This document shows, piece after piece, positions 23,611 to 34,189 of a stretch of 64,000 nucleotides of DNA (the stretch's first letter is position 1; each line of letters begins with the position of its first letter). Origin of the DNA: Epiperipatus broadwayi (Eukaryota > Onychophora > Udeonychophora > Euonychophora > Peripatidae); contig JAQFVV010000017.1 of assembly GCA_028023455.1 (NCBI GenBank), forward strand, positions 5,918,098 through 5,982,097. The letters run 5' to 3'. The position numbers and the translations under genes are program-made. The notes below the pieces were generated by a model that saw only the letters and a list, made by a program, of their open reading frames with translations, did no database searches and had not been told where the DNA came from.

Positions 23611-24779
23611 GGAGTATTTGTGATAAAATATACATATATATAATTAAAAAATCAAAATTACACCAAATTCACATCTCAACCAGACTAACCAAGAAAATCA
23701 ACTCTAAAACACTTCCAATGGTTTCACTTCTACAAACAGACTTCTCAAGTATAAAAGAACTATAAAATAGCAACATATTTAACATTACCCACAATCCATT
23801 TACTTCCCATACACCCTTAATATTAAAAGAACTTTTAAATAAGTTAATTGCTTCAGAATCATAAATTTTTAATAATAAAGATTTTCTTCATTTAATTTCT
23901 CTCAAAGAAAACTTTAGCTTCATCAAAATTAATACTATGGCCTGTATCTTTTTCATGGATATATAAAGCTGAACTAAGGTATTTACTTCTAACCCTACTT
24001 CTATGTGCCTTTACTCTTCATTTAAGTTCAAACTATTCTGTGTGTGTGTAGCTGTTATCATTTATCATTAGCAGACACTCCTAAATGACTCTGATCATCT
24101 TAATCCAAAAAAGAAAAAGATAAAAAAAGTAGGATAAGAGATTGGAGTTTGAATTGTTGTGCTATTAATTTAGGGGTAGAATTGTGATTGTAGAAACCCA
24201 CTTCCACAGCACCGAGATGAACAATGGCATGAGAAGATTGTTATGACTGACAGTGCATTAACTTAAATGACTGATGATAGTAAGGTAAAGAAAACAGAAA
24301 GAGCGCAAGAAAAGACTACAACAGAAACAGTAACTAGCCTTTAATAAAAAATAAGGTTAATTTATAAAGCAGTTGTGATATTTTTTTGACAAGCATTGCA
24401 CTTATTTGGAATGTAATCTTCAAAATAAAATGCTCTGAAAAGAAATTATTTATAATGTTTTATTATTAAAGCGTAAGTCAATCTCTGATAATATGCTATT
24501 TCTTAAATACTATAAATCTCCGTACACTCGCTGCCAGCAAAAGAGTTTAAAAAACTTAAGTGAATCACTTAAGTTTAGAGTGTATTTGTATATACACCAA
24601 CTCTCACTAACCATGCTTAAATCAGGGCTTGAAATTTTTAGTATATAAAAAAAAGCTTTTACATTTTTTTAAAAAAACAAAAATAGTTCTAGGAATAAAA
24701 AGTAAAACCTTTGTTCTTTTCAAAAACAATCAAACTGATTAGAAAAAGATCTTTTATGCAATAATGATTAATATTTCTG
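23611..24779. other. Unassigned DNA
   Basis: AT-rich; a 'ctgatgatagtaaggtaaag' phrase near 24263 superficially resembles a hammerhead core but lacks stems. No coding signal. Confidence 0.4.
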
Positions 24780-25945
24780 TAGTGTAATCTTCACTACACC
24801 ACTCTCAACATTACAGAAATATTATTTATTATTGGATAATCTCTAGTCTAATGAATGACTAATAAAAAATATTCATATACTTTCATTAAGTGATTTGAAT
24901 CAAAGTTATGAGGACAACACATTTGACACGTCAATTAATCTGTAGTAATTTGATATATATATACTGAACAATAATAAAGATATGTGTAAGAGATTGTGGG
25001 CCAACGGATGAGTTCAGGTTCAATATGAAATGTGCATTTTGGGGATCATGTCTTGAGTCATGTCTATAATTACATCCCTCCACAAGGTGTTAAACATATA
25101 TAGAAATCATTCCCTACCTTACATGAGGGTGTAATGAAAATTATACTATAATGTTATTCATTATTGAATAACCTCTAGTCTATTGAATAACTAATAAAAA
25201 ATATTCTTATACTTTCATTAAGTGATTTGTAGCAAAGTTGTGAGTGCAGCATATTTAACATTTATCAATTAAATTATAATGATTTGCTATCTATATATAT
25301 ATACTGAACAATAGTAAAGATGTATGCAAGAGATTGTGATGTGGAACAATTGATGAGTGCTGGTTCAGAATGAAATATGCATCTTCAGGATCATAGATCT
25401 CTTTCATGTCTTTGGTCATACATTTATGATTATATTCTTCCAAAAGATATTAAAAGCGTGTAGAAACCAGTCTCTATCTTGCATGAGAATGGTGAAGTGA
25501 AAATTAAATTGCAGAAATATTCACCATTGGATAATCTCTACTTTAATGAATGATGAATAAAAATTATTAATATATTTTCATTAAGTGATTTGTGCCAAAG
25601 TTGTGAGGGCAGCACATTTGGCACATCAAATAAACTGTAGTCATTTGTTATCTATCTATATATACTAAATAATCATATAAATATATGTAAGACATTGTGG
25701 TCTGAATCAACTGATGAGTGCTGTTTTAGCATGAAATATGTCTCTTGAGGATCAAAGATCTTTTCCACATGTTTTTGATCATATGTTTATGACTACATCC
25801 CTCCAAAAGGTGTTCAAAGGATCAAAGATCAAGCAATTCCTAACTTGTGTGAGAGTGGTACAGTGAAAATAGCACTACAGACACATTATTCATTATTGTA
25901 TAATCTCTAGTTTAAAGAATGACTAATAAAAATTGTTTTTATACA
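24780..25945 (+). repeat. R2 tandem array, about three monomers of 335-365 bp
   Basis: The phrase 'taatctctagtctaatgaat' recurs at 24837, 25169, 25532 and 25901. The hammerhead-region start recurs at 25015, 25350 and 25711, giving periods of about 332-369 bp. Each monomer has the order: 'cattaagtgattt', 'gacacatcaatt', '(TA)n', 'gaacaataataaagat', hammerhead region, 'tatgtttatgattacatc', 'agagtggt...tagtgaaaatt'. Left edge carries an inverted scrap of the end module. No ORF. Tandem short non-coding monomers with a ribozyme motif match the retrozyme layout. Confidence 0.75.
25700..25762 (+). ncRNA. Hammerhead-ribozyme-like motif (R2, third monomer)
   Basis: CTGATGA (25711-25717), then a stem II hairpin of TGCT/AGCA with a U-rich loop, then GAAA (25733-25736). 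Stem I has lower TCAA/TTGA and a GATC-containing upper helix. Stem III has drifted from the family consensus ATG-TG-CAT, so this copy is probably weak. The neighbouring monomers have CGGATGA (25015) and TTGATGA (25350) in place of the core and look inactive. Confidence 0.55.
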
Positions 25946-26077
25946 CTTTTAACTTCATCTGCCTTTTGTCTGCCTGAAATCTTGTATCTCAATTTTCATT
26001 CATCTCCCAATTTCTGATTTAGTTAAAATTTTGCATACATATATATTCCTGTTGGTGATATTTTTTTTTTTTTTAAA

Positions 26078-27012
26078 GTTTTTACTCATTATCATTTTCA
26101 ATCATTATCTCATGCATATCATCATCAATCACCATTACTTTATGCATATCATTTTCAATCACCATTACTTCTTACATATCATCATTTTTAGTCACCATGA
26201 CTTCATGCATATCATTTTCAATCACCATCACTTCATACATATCATTTTCAATCACCATTACTTCATGCATATAATAATTTTCAGTCACTATTACTTTATG
26301 CATATCATTTTCAAGCACCCTAATTCATGAATATTACCATACCCCACTTTATGCATATCAACATTTTCAATCACCATTACTTCATGCACATCATTTTCAA
26401 TCATCACACTTCATGTAATTATTTTCACACATATCATCACTTTCAATCATTACTTATTTTCAATCACCATTATATTACTTCATGCATAAAATCATTTTCA
26501 ATTACCCCATTTTATGTATAACATTTTCAAACACCATTATTTCATGCATATCATTTTCAATCAGCATGCATAGCATCATTTTCAATAACCATTATTTCAT
26601 GCATATCATTTTCAATCACCATTATTTCATGCCTATCATTTTCGATCACCTTTACTTCATGCATATCATTTTTAATCACCTTTACTTCATGCATATAATT
26701 TTCAATCACTTTTACTTTTTCAATCACCTTTACTTTATGCCTAGCATTTTCAATCACCATTACTTCATGCATATCATTTTCAAACACCATTAACATCATT
26801 TTCAACCACCATTACTTCATAGATATCATTTTCAATCACCATTACCTCATGCATATCATTTTCAATCACCTTCACCATTACTTTATGCATATCATTTTCA
26901 AACATCATTACTTCATGCATATCATTTTCAATCATTATTTCATGCATATCATTTTCAAATACCATTATTTCATGCATATCATCGTTTTAATCATTAGTTC
27001 ATGCATATCAGC
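26078..27012. repeat. 30-bp minisatellite, about 30 copies
   Basis: The consensus unit is catgcatatcattttcaatc followed by accattactt. Most units are 30 bp, with occasional 2-3-bp insertions and shortened units. Because 30 is a multiple of three and the unit lacks stops in several frames, it creates long false open frames on both strands (10-residue repeats such as MHIIFNHHYF or ENDMHEVMVI). These are not genes. Confidence 0.9.
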
Positions 27013-28559
27013 CTTTTTCAATCTTCATGACTTTGCTGCTGGGTGCTCTTTGTTTAATCCAATTTTTCAATCCCTAATTTCTTTACATAATTCGAGCTAA
27101 CTTCTTCACCTGTCCATCTTATAAATTATCTCAATGTTTTTAACAATCCCTTGGATTTTACTTTATGACTGTAATTATACATCTATTGTCATTTCTTTTA
27201 GAATAAAGCCTTGCTCTGTTTGAGCTTGTAATACTTTCAATGATGTCACTGATCCCTGTTTGCTCTCTTATTCATAAATTCCATTTTTATACCTTTTCAT
27301 TAAGTTCAACTTTGATCTCTTAATACATTTCTGGGTGACTAATGAGTTTTGAATTAATCAAGGCTTGGATCTAAAGATAAGCATTGGCAGAATACATTTA
27401 CTAAAAAAATATCCTTTTCAAACATATTTCCTTTTAATATCATTTTTACCAAAAGCACACCATTAAATTTTATTTCATTGTTTCCATTCAGCTGGAAAAA
27501 GTAAAAACAAATCTAAGGTCGATCAGTGGAATGTGATTACTATTATCAACTCTTAATTTTAATGATCCAAAATCATTTCCTGACTATATCATTATTTTAT
27601 TTTTACTTAACTGATTAATCTTCATTTAACTTATTGTCTTCGGTTGTGACCAATCTTTGGTTAACACAATCACACATAAACCTTTGGACAAATTGTATTT
27701 TATATTTTGCCTAGATCTGAATACACATGATTACTTAAGTATTTGTCATTACCCCCTTTTATTTTCTGAGGGTCTAAAAAGAATATGCTTATTTCAGTCA
27801 CAAAATATTTTAAAGAAAAACGATAGGCAAAAAAAAAAACAACCAAAAACTATATTTATTTTATTTTAAGAAGTTTCTATTTTAAATTTATTTACAATAT
27901 ATTACTGTACAGTTATTTTCATAATTCTAATCTTTTTATCTTATTGGTAGTTTGTGGAGGATGTGCTTGATTGCCACCAGGTGATGCTGTGGTATCATCA
28001 ACAAATAGCCCGAAGCTTGCAAGTGATAAACTAATCTTGAATGTTAAATTAAAGTTTGTATCTGGTTCAAAGAAATATTAATAATTCCATATCTTAAGAA
28101 GCACATCAGAAATTATTAGGTTGCAGAAAGAAGTTTGTTACTAATCTTGAAAAGAGATTCTTTGATACCACTTTCATTAAGAAATCAAATAATGCAAATT
28201 TCTGATGTCCATTTCATATTCACATGGAAAATGAACATGAATCTGTTGGGCACTAACAAAAAAGAATCAGCATGATGAATTTATTGACTTTTTACTTCTG
28301 GTATTTCTTAACTGGAGTACTACATTTCTTAAAGGCAAGGATGAATGATTTTTGTTTCTTATAGATATTTACAATCACGATAGACAAAACTAAATTATGG
28401 CCCTTATTCCTAGGAGATTGTAGAATCACCATCCAAGAGGATCATTAATGAATGAAGGCAGAGGGTACTAAGAATCCCTAATTTTTCTCAAACTATCTAC
28501 AACTGCAGATCACTTTCAAGTGAAGGAAGATTGCAATAATTGGAAAAACTGTCTCATAT
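27013..28559. other. Unassigned DNA
   Basis: No recognised coding or repeat content. Confidence 0.4.
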
Positions 28560-29155
28560 TAAATGGGACATTAGACTTTGGGAAGTTAGATGAAAAAGTG
28601 AAGAGATAATTGATTTAAAAAATGGACATGTACTCTACTACTACAAAGGCACAAATATTGGAAGTACAAGTGGAGTAGGATTCACTATAAATAAAAAGTG
28701 GAAGAACATTGTGGAGATTGATGGTGTTTTGGACAGTGTGGCAAGATTAGTTATTTAACTTAATAATAGATACCCAATGCAGATAATTCAGTTTATATCC
28801 CCAAAATTCTCACTGTGATGAAGAAATAGAAGATTTTTATATGGATTTATAAAATGCTTTTGATCAGACCAAATTACATTTTAAAATTTTCGGAGGAAAC
28901 TTTAATATTAGAATTAGTAAACAATTGAAAAATCAGAGAGCTATGGGTAAATTTCTTTATAGTGATAGAAATAGGATGACACAGACTTCTGGAATTCACA
29001 GAAAAGAAAAAAATTATTATAACTACAAAATTCTTTGAGAAAAAAATTAAATTAAAATATGGAAGCATACAAATGAAGATATAGCAACAATGGATTATAT
29101 TTGGCTAACAGAAAATATGTATTCCAAGACATGTAAAAAAAGATGATTGATCCCA
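28560..29155 (+). pseudogene. RTE-type LINE endonuclease remnant
   Basis: Translated pieces in shifting frames follow the order of an RTE-clade apurinic-like endonuclease domain. First comes 'GVGFTINKKWKN...IVEIDGV'-like sequence at about 28676-28725. Next are 'LNNRYPMQIIQ' and 'DEEIEDFYMDL' at 28818-28850, then 'HFKIFGGNFNIRI' where intact proteins have GDFNAK, then 'AMGKFLYSDRNRMTQT' at 28941-28987, and 'TMDYIWLTENMYS' where intact proteins have IDYI. Several stops and at least two frameshifts are present, and there is no RT domain downstream. It is abutted at 29165 by R2 sequence. The catalytic GDFN aspartate is replaced (GNFN). Confidence 0.75.
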
Positions 29156-29164
29156 AAATGCACA

Positions 29165-29790
29165 CTTTATGCAAAATGATACTACAGAAATATTATTTAT
29201 TAAGTGGATCTCTAGTCTAATGATTGATGAATAAGAATTATTAATATACTTCCATTAAGTGGTTTGTGTCAAAGTTGTAAGGGCAACAAGTTTGACACAT
29301 CAATCAAACTGTAGTAATTGGTTCTCTCTCTATATATACCGAAGAATGATAAATATATGCATGAGAATGTGATCTGGATCAATTGGTGAGTGCTGATTTA
29401 GCATGAAATGTGCATCTTGGGGATCATACATCTTTTTAATGTCTTTGGTTGTATGTTTATGGTTACACTTCCCCACAATATGTTAAAAGTTGATGATACT
29501 TATCAATTAAACTGTAGTAATTTGGTATCTATATATATTGGAGATATATTTAAGAGAATGGGATCTAGGCTAATCGGTAAGTGCTGGTGGAGCATGAGAT
29601 GTGCATCTTTTGGATTACACATCTTTGGTCATATGTTTATGATTACAACTCCAAAAGATGTTAAAAGTGGATAGAAAGCAGTCCCTAATTTGCATGAGAG
29701 TGGTATAATGAAAATTACACTGCAGAAATATTATTCATTAAGAGGATAATCTCTAGTCTAATGAATGGCTAATAAAAATTAATTTACTAG
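29165..29790 (+). repeat. R2 copies, one complete and one internally shortened
   Basis: R2 modules run twice in the plus orientation. The hammerhead regions start at 29383 (TTGGTGA) and 29574 (TCGGTAA), only 191 bp apart because the first monomer has lost its end module. Both cores are mutated and unlikely to cleave. It ends with 'taatctctagtctaatgaat' and 'aataaaaatta'. Confidence 0.7.
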
Positions 29791-30254
29791 TCTTACTCCT
29801 TTTTTTTTGTTGACAAAAATGAAAAATCGGGATGTAAGTATATTTATGTGTACATATAAATCATTTGTACTCACCCCGTTATAAATTGTATTTTGTGGGG
29901 GGTGGGGGAAGTAAGTTCGTTAAAAAAATATAAAATATGTTGCAAACATATTATCAGAGTTGTTAGATCCCCCCCCCCCACAGTGCAATTTTCAATGACG
30001 TAATCAGATAAATTGAGTTCTTAGATAAAATGTCAAAACTGATACCATACCGAAAAGTTTTAAAATACCTTTATAATTAATATCCTAATTAGAATAATAT
30101 GGTTTCTCCAAGCAACCCAATTGTGTTAACTCTTTCTATAAATTTGCACCTGATTTGGGGTGGGTGGATGGGGGGTAAAATCATACTTTCATCTGGCACT
30201 TTTTGAACTATGCATAAATAGTCCAGTGAGTGTGTACACATTTATATATTCCAT
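29791..30254. other. Low-complexity DNA with G and C runs
   Basis: Contains G-run clusters at about 29896-29909 and 30157-30177 and a C run at about 29970-29980, otherwise AT-rich and non-coding. Confidence 0.4.
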
Positions 30255-30360
30255 ATAGTAATACCACCCAACAATGCAAGCCATAGTGATACTACTATAT
30301 GGAGAGTTTGTTACTGTTTTGACGGCTTGTGTAAGCATAGGGAATGGTGATCTGTGATTT
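30255..30360 (+). repeat. R1 terminal fragment
   Basis: Contains the R1 modules 'tactatatggagagtttgtt' and 'ggcttgtgtaagcataggga', ending at 'ggtgatc'. There is no hammerhead. Confidence 0.5.
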
Positions 30361-30416
30361 ACATATTATATATCATGAAAATCGTAAGTCATTACTACTT
30401 GGTTATCATTTCACAT

Positions 30417-30422
30417 TTTATT
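30417..30422 (-). terminator. Candidate polyadenylation signal AATAAA for the SLC37-like gene
   Basis: AATAAA on the minus strand about 146 bases downstream of the stop codon. AATAAA is frequent by chance in this AT-rich DNA, so support is positional only. Confidence 0.35.
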
Positions 30423-30567
30423 AACATTTTCTAAAAAAAATAAAAGTTCATTGTTTTATCCCCCCCTCCCAACCATGTTTTTTTTTAAAATACAAAATAT
30501 AGTAGAAAATACATAAAAGGTTCATAGTTCTAAGTGTTTCCATCTAAAATAAATATAAAGTAAGAAA

Positions 30568-30752
30568 TTAAGACATGTTCAAAAGAGATCGGTGCCGTGC
30601 AATCTTCCGAAATATTACAGATGCTCTAAAAACGCAAAAAGTGCCGAAAAGACTAAGACTGATCATAACATAAAATACAGAATTCCAACCATATTTTTGT
30701 GATATGAGACCAATTAATGGACCTTCAGCAACTGTACCAAAACTTCCAAATC
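30568..30752 (-). CDS. SLC37-family sugar-phosphate exchanger, last coding exon
   Basis: Terminal coding exon: acceptor TAG just upstream of 30752, two bases completing a split glycine codon, then 60 codons and TAA at 30568-30570. It encodes FGSFGTVAEGPLIGLI, then KYGWNSVFYVMISLSLFG and a basic tail ending RHRSLLNMS. Known family: SLC37 proteins are major-facilitator exchangers that swap sugar phosphates for inorganic phosphate, mostly in ER or intracellular membranes. The 'GxGS-G-GPL-GL---GW--VFY' pattern fits their last two transmembrane helices. Phase joins exactly to the exon at 30997-31232. I cannot say which subfamily (A1/A2, A3 or A4 type) it belongs to, so no symbol is given. Confidence 0.85.
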
Positions 30753-30996
30753 CTAGTGGGGAAAAAAAAGATATATATACATAACAAACTGATTACATAC
30801 TTTAAAAATAATATAGTAATAATAATGCTAAAATCATTGCCAAAATGATTTACAAAGCAAAAATTACAACAGAAATGATAATATTCATTTTTTACGAGTC
30901 ATGGGAGGGGAGCAAATCAAAATTTTGTTTCTAAAATTTCTTGGATATACTTAAATATTATTAATTTGAGTGAAAATGTTTCCGACTTATTCTTAC

Positions 30997-31232
30997 CGTT
31001 TATCAAACCAGTTACCGAAGCTGCAGCATCCCTACCATCCATTTCTCCTAACTGGGCAGGTACTGCCCCTCCTAATATTGAATCGGGCCCACAATTAAAA
31101 GCACCAGCCAGCAAAAGAAAGATCACATTAAATACTCGCCCTGAATCGCTGGTTAAATGAAACATGAAAAGTGATAAAGTACTGAGAAGAGCCGACAACG
31201 TTGTAGCAACGAGATTTCTGCCATTAAAACAT
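30997..31232 (-). CDS. SLC37-family sugar-phosphate exchanger, penultimate exon
   Basis: 236-bp internal exon with acceptor CGACAG before 31232 and donor GTAAGA after 30997. It carries one base completing the arginine split with the 61.8-kb exon, 78 codons, and one base of the next glycine. The peptide starts CFNGRNLVATTLSALLS, continues through two hydrophobic helices, and contains FNCGPDSILGGAVPAQLGE and AAASVTGLING. These correspond to the NGP...A...A-LG block and the following 'VTG-I-G' block of SLC37 transporters. Downstream intron is 244 bp; upstream intron about 30.55 kb. A translation straight through the flanking intron gives a 115-residue open frame, but the splice sites and phases mark the real limits. 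Confidence 0.85.
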
Positions 31233-31389
31233 CTGTCGGGAATAAAATTAAAAAAATAATACAAATTTAAATCATCATCTTCAAAAAAATCAAATCCTAT
31301 ATACCTGCTTCAGCTAGCTACTCTCATATCTCTCTTTGCAATGCATAGAAGTATACATTTTATTTTTTTATATCTTTAGTACAACATTG

Positions 31390-31617
31390 TTTAAATTTTG
31401 GAATAAGGATATAGAGTGTAGTGAACACAAGGTATTAAAAGTGGATAAAAACCAGATTCCTACCCTTTGTCAGAGTAGGGTAGTGAAAATTAAACTACAG
31501 AAATATTATGCATTAAGTGTATATCTCTAGACTAATGAATGATTAATAAAAATTATTTACATAAAGTGGTTTGTTAAAATTGTAGGGCAGTAAGTTTGAC
31601 ACCTATCAATTAAACTG
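31390..31617 (+). repeat. R2 fragment in SLC37 intron
   Basis: R2 end module ('aggtattaaaagtggataaa', 'cagagtagggtagtgaaaat', 'ctctagactaatgaatg') followed by the start of another monomer ('aagtggtttgtt', 'gacacctatcaattaaactg'). No hammerhead core. Confidence 0.6.
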
Positions 31618-32225
31618 TAAGTAGAAGGGTTTAAACTCAGGATTGGTTCCCACTCCATCTCAAACAACTGATACCTATGATCACATACATTCAAATATAT
31701 TTCATGTAGAACTAGCACTCATTAGTTGGGTAAGATAATTTCCCACACATATATACAGTCTGTGCTTGGCTTATATTAAGATAGCAAATCCTTAAACTTT
31801 AATGGACAGGCTCCAATCTTCTTACTCTTCCAGCTATTCACCCATCCATTTCATTGAAAAATCAACAACAGAATGCTCAAAGCCTTATTGGATTTGATAT
31901 TGTAATCATATCCATGTAAATATTACATCAATCTAACCCCTCATATTATTGAACTACAAACCATTGAATAGTTAGAAGAGTGAGCAGATTGAAGCCTGTC
32001 CATTAAAGTTTAACAAATTGCTATCTTAATATAAGCCAAACATTGATTGTATATATGTGCGGAAGATTATGATATGGTCTAAATGATGAGTACTGGTTCT
32101 TCATGAAATATGTATATTGGGGATTAGCTATCTTTTTTGTATGTATGCAGTCATGTGTATCTGTTTTTGAGATAAAGTGGACAAATATAGACTGAAAAAT
32201 CTAAGTTCAAATCCCTCTACTTACA
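31618..32225. repeat. Foldback element with R2-derived arms
   Basis: The outer ends gtaagtagaagggttta and aaatccctctacttac are inverted complements. An inner pair, about 31772-31808 against 32008-32042, shares 'ttatattaagatagcaa' and 'actttaatggacagg'. Between them each arm carries an R2 hammerhead remnant: on the minus strand CTAATGA near 31713, on the plus strand ATGATGA near 32082. Both are mutated at core positions. This is R2 sequence duplicated in inverted orientation within the SLC37 intron. Confidence 0.6.
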
Positions 32226-32650
32226 TATATAAGAAACATTCAGTATACTGAATGAATGGACTAATGACAATCTGTAATAAATTTCTATCCATATATATTT
32301 TGAAATGGTTATGTGTTTCATGGCATACAACATAGTAGTGTGTGTGCATGTATATATAAAGTTGAAAGGAAAAACAAATAAACACAAAATTCCTTGTATT
32401 TATTATATTACACTGGAGTAACAGTTAAGAATTAAATAATAATTTTGAATTTAAAAAATTATTATAAATTAAATACTTAAAAAGATCTATTTAATATTTT
32501 ATTCTGATTTTGATAATTAAAAAAGAAATCTAAAATAAGATTATGTCACAACAGATATATTGGTAATTATAAAACGTCCCTATCTTTTTAATTAGATTAA
32601 AAGTTTTTCTTAATCAAAGCTTGTATAGTTTGATAAAATTTACTATAATA

Positions 32651-32860
32651 TAAGATGTGATATATTGGACTATTTTCATCATTTATGAGTGAATGCTGAA
32701 TGTATCGAAAATTTTAAACTTTATTTAAACTTTCCAAATACATCAACTTCTTAGTAATAACACACAAATAGACAATACAGGTATTTGGAAAGTTTAAAAT
32801 TTTCGATACATTCAGCATTCACTCATAAATGATGGAAATAGTCTAATATAGCATATCTTA
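32651..32860. repeat. Foldback hairpin with ~70-bp arms and an S1 SINE tail in the loop
   Basis: Arms 32651-32722 and 32789-32860 are inverted complements with only a few mismatches. The outer part matches the 32-bp arms around the SINE at 19181-19437. The loop holds 'tttccaaatacatcaacttc' and 'taataacacaca', which is the S1 SINE tail, so this is a shortened relative of the composite at 19.2 kb. Confidence 0.7.
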
Positions 32861-33904
32861 TAAATATATCATCATTACAAACCTTCAGACATTTACTATC
32901 ATATACTCTGACATTGTTTAAAGGATTAAAAATACTTTGAGATAAAAATTTGTTTTTAATTAAAGTGGATTAAAATAGTTATTAACTTGTTTTTTAAATC
33001 AAGATAAAGAAAAAAATACTAATTATGGTTTTTAAATTCCATGACACATTATAAAAGGTGGATTAAAAATCATTAGGGGGATTACAGCACTATGACAGCA
33101 TGATTACTATGAAGTTATAACTGAAGTCAAGGCAGTACAAGTCAGCTGCTGCTAGTGTCACAATGATAGTTTGAATGCATATGAAAGAGCCTGCTTTTTT
33201 ATTTCATCTCATATTGTGTATTAGATGGCATGCCTGAAGTCTACTAAACTATAGAACGAATGAAGCTGACTGAATGTCAACAGCTACCAGATTTATATCT
33301 TTCCTGAAGATGTCAATAAGCTAATATGTTTTAGAATGAACCAGCCTATCAAACTCCATTGATTTTCTGAAATATTACCATGCTATGACTATACATATGC
33401 TGATTAATCTGTATGCAAAGATGACAAATGTATATGTACTGCTGGTCGAATATATAAAGTATTGAAAATGACAATTACTTGACTTTGCACTTAAAATCTC
33501 TAAGTTACAAGTTTAAAAGTAAATAAGCTTTGCTTCATTTATATATTTAAAACAGGATTGATCCTAGTTTATATTTTACTTTTGAAATTAAAAAAAGAAA
33601 CTCCAAAAATCTTTCTATGCTGGAGAGTACCTATATATTAAAATCAGCCATCAACCACACATGTTAAAATTGTTATATATTATAAAATTGAATTTTTACT
33701 GGTTTATGACAATTCAAAGATGTTAATTTAAAATCATTATACAGCACATCTGACTGCTTATGTGTTTTATGTAAAACTATTGAGATATATGTAAATTACA
33801 ATGTAATTGTATATATTTTTTGTATTATTTTAATCAAAATCAGAATTCTGAATTTTTATTTATAATGTAATTAGTAGACTTTAATTTCATTTTACTATTA
33901 TTGT
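32861..33904. other. Unassigned intronic DNA
   Basis: AT-rich, no recognised feature. Confidence 0.4.
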
Positions 33905-34189
33905 TTCGAATTAAAAAATTTATATTTCATTAAGTTATTCCAGTGAATTTATTTAATCCTAAAATATGTTTTAAATAATATGCTTTATTTATTTATCTCT
34001 TGCTCATAGTAAGTTACAAAGCTCTTGCTCTCTAAGGTCAATTTGTGCATAATAGTCAGTTATATAAATTGGGGTTTGTCATGTCATGAACATCCAGATG
34101 ATTCTGGTTGATGCAAAGGGATACCCTTTAATGTTCATTCACTAAATTTTATTTTAATTTGAAATTAAGTTTATAGTTCACCAGTATAT
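33905..34189. repeat. R5 interspersed repeat, left half (split by the LTR element)
   Basis: Matches about 47345-47615 in the same orientation, including 'tttatatttcattaagttat', 'gagctcttgctctct'-like and 'aattaagtttatagtt' blocks. Similarity stops at ATAT (34086-34089 within 'cagtatat', exact position 34186-34189), where the LTR begins. The right half resumes after the other LTR at 41446. Confidence 0.75.
34186..34189. other. Target-site duplication ATAT, left
   Basis: ATAT precedes the left LTR and follows the right LTR (41446-41449). Removing the element and one ATAT rejoins the R5 repeat in the order seen at 47.6 kb. Confidence 0.6.

Noticed and set aside
24263-24300. Hammerhead core near 24263 (CTGATGA ... 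GAAAAC)
   Set aside because: No stem II or stem I pairing; the match is limited to the core words.
26078-27012. CRISPR array
   Set aside because: Direct head-to-tail tandem units without unique spacers, in a eukaryotic genome.
26031-27100. Open frames of 64-103 codons on both strands (histidine/phenylalanine-rich or glutamate/methionine-rich repeat proteins)
   Set aside because: They are readings of a 30-bp minisatellite in different frames; the DNA unit, not a protein, is what is repeated.
29896-29980. G-quadruplex or regulatory role for G and C runs here and near 5021, 6774 and 11804
   Set aside because: Single homopolymer runs are common slippage products; no conserved arrangement of four G tracts is evident.
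30966-31160. 64-codon plus-strand open frame
   Set aside because: Antisense shadow of the SLC37-like exon.
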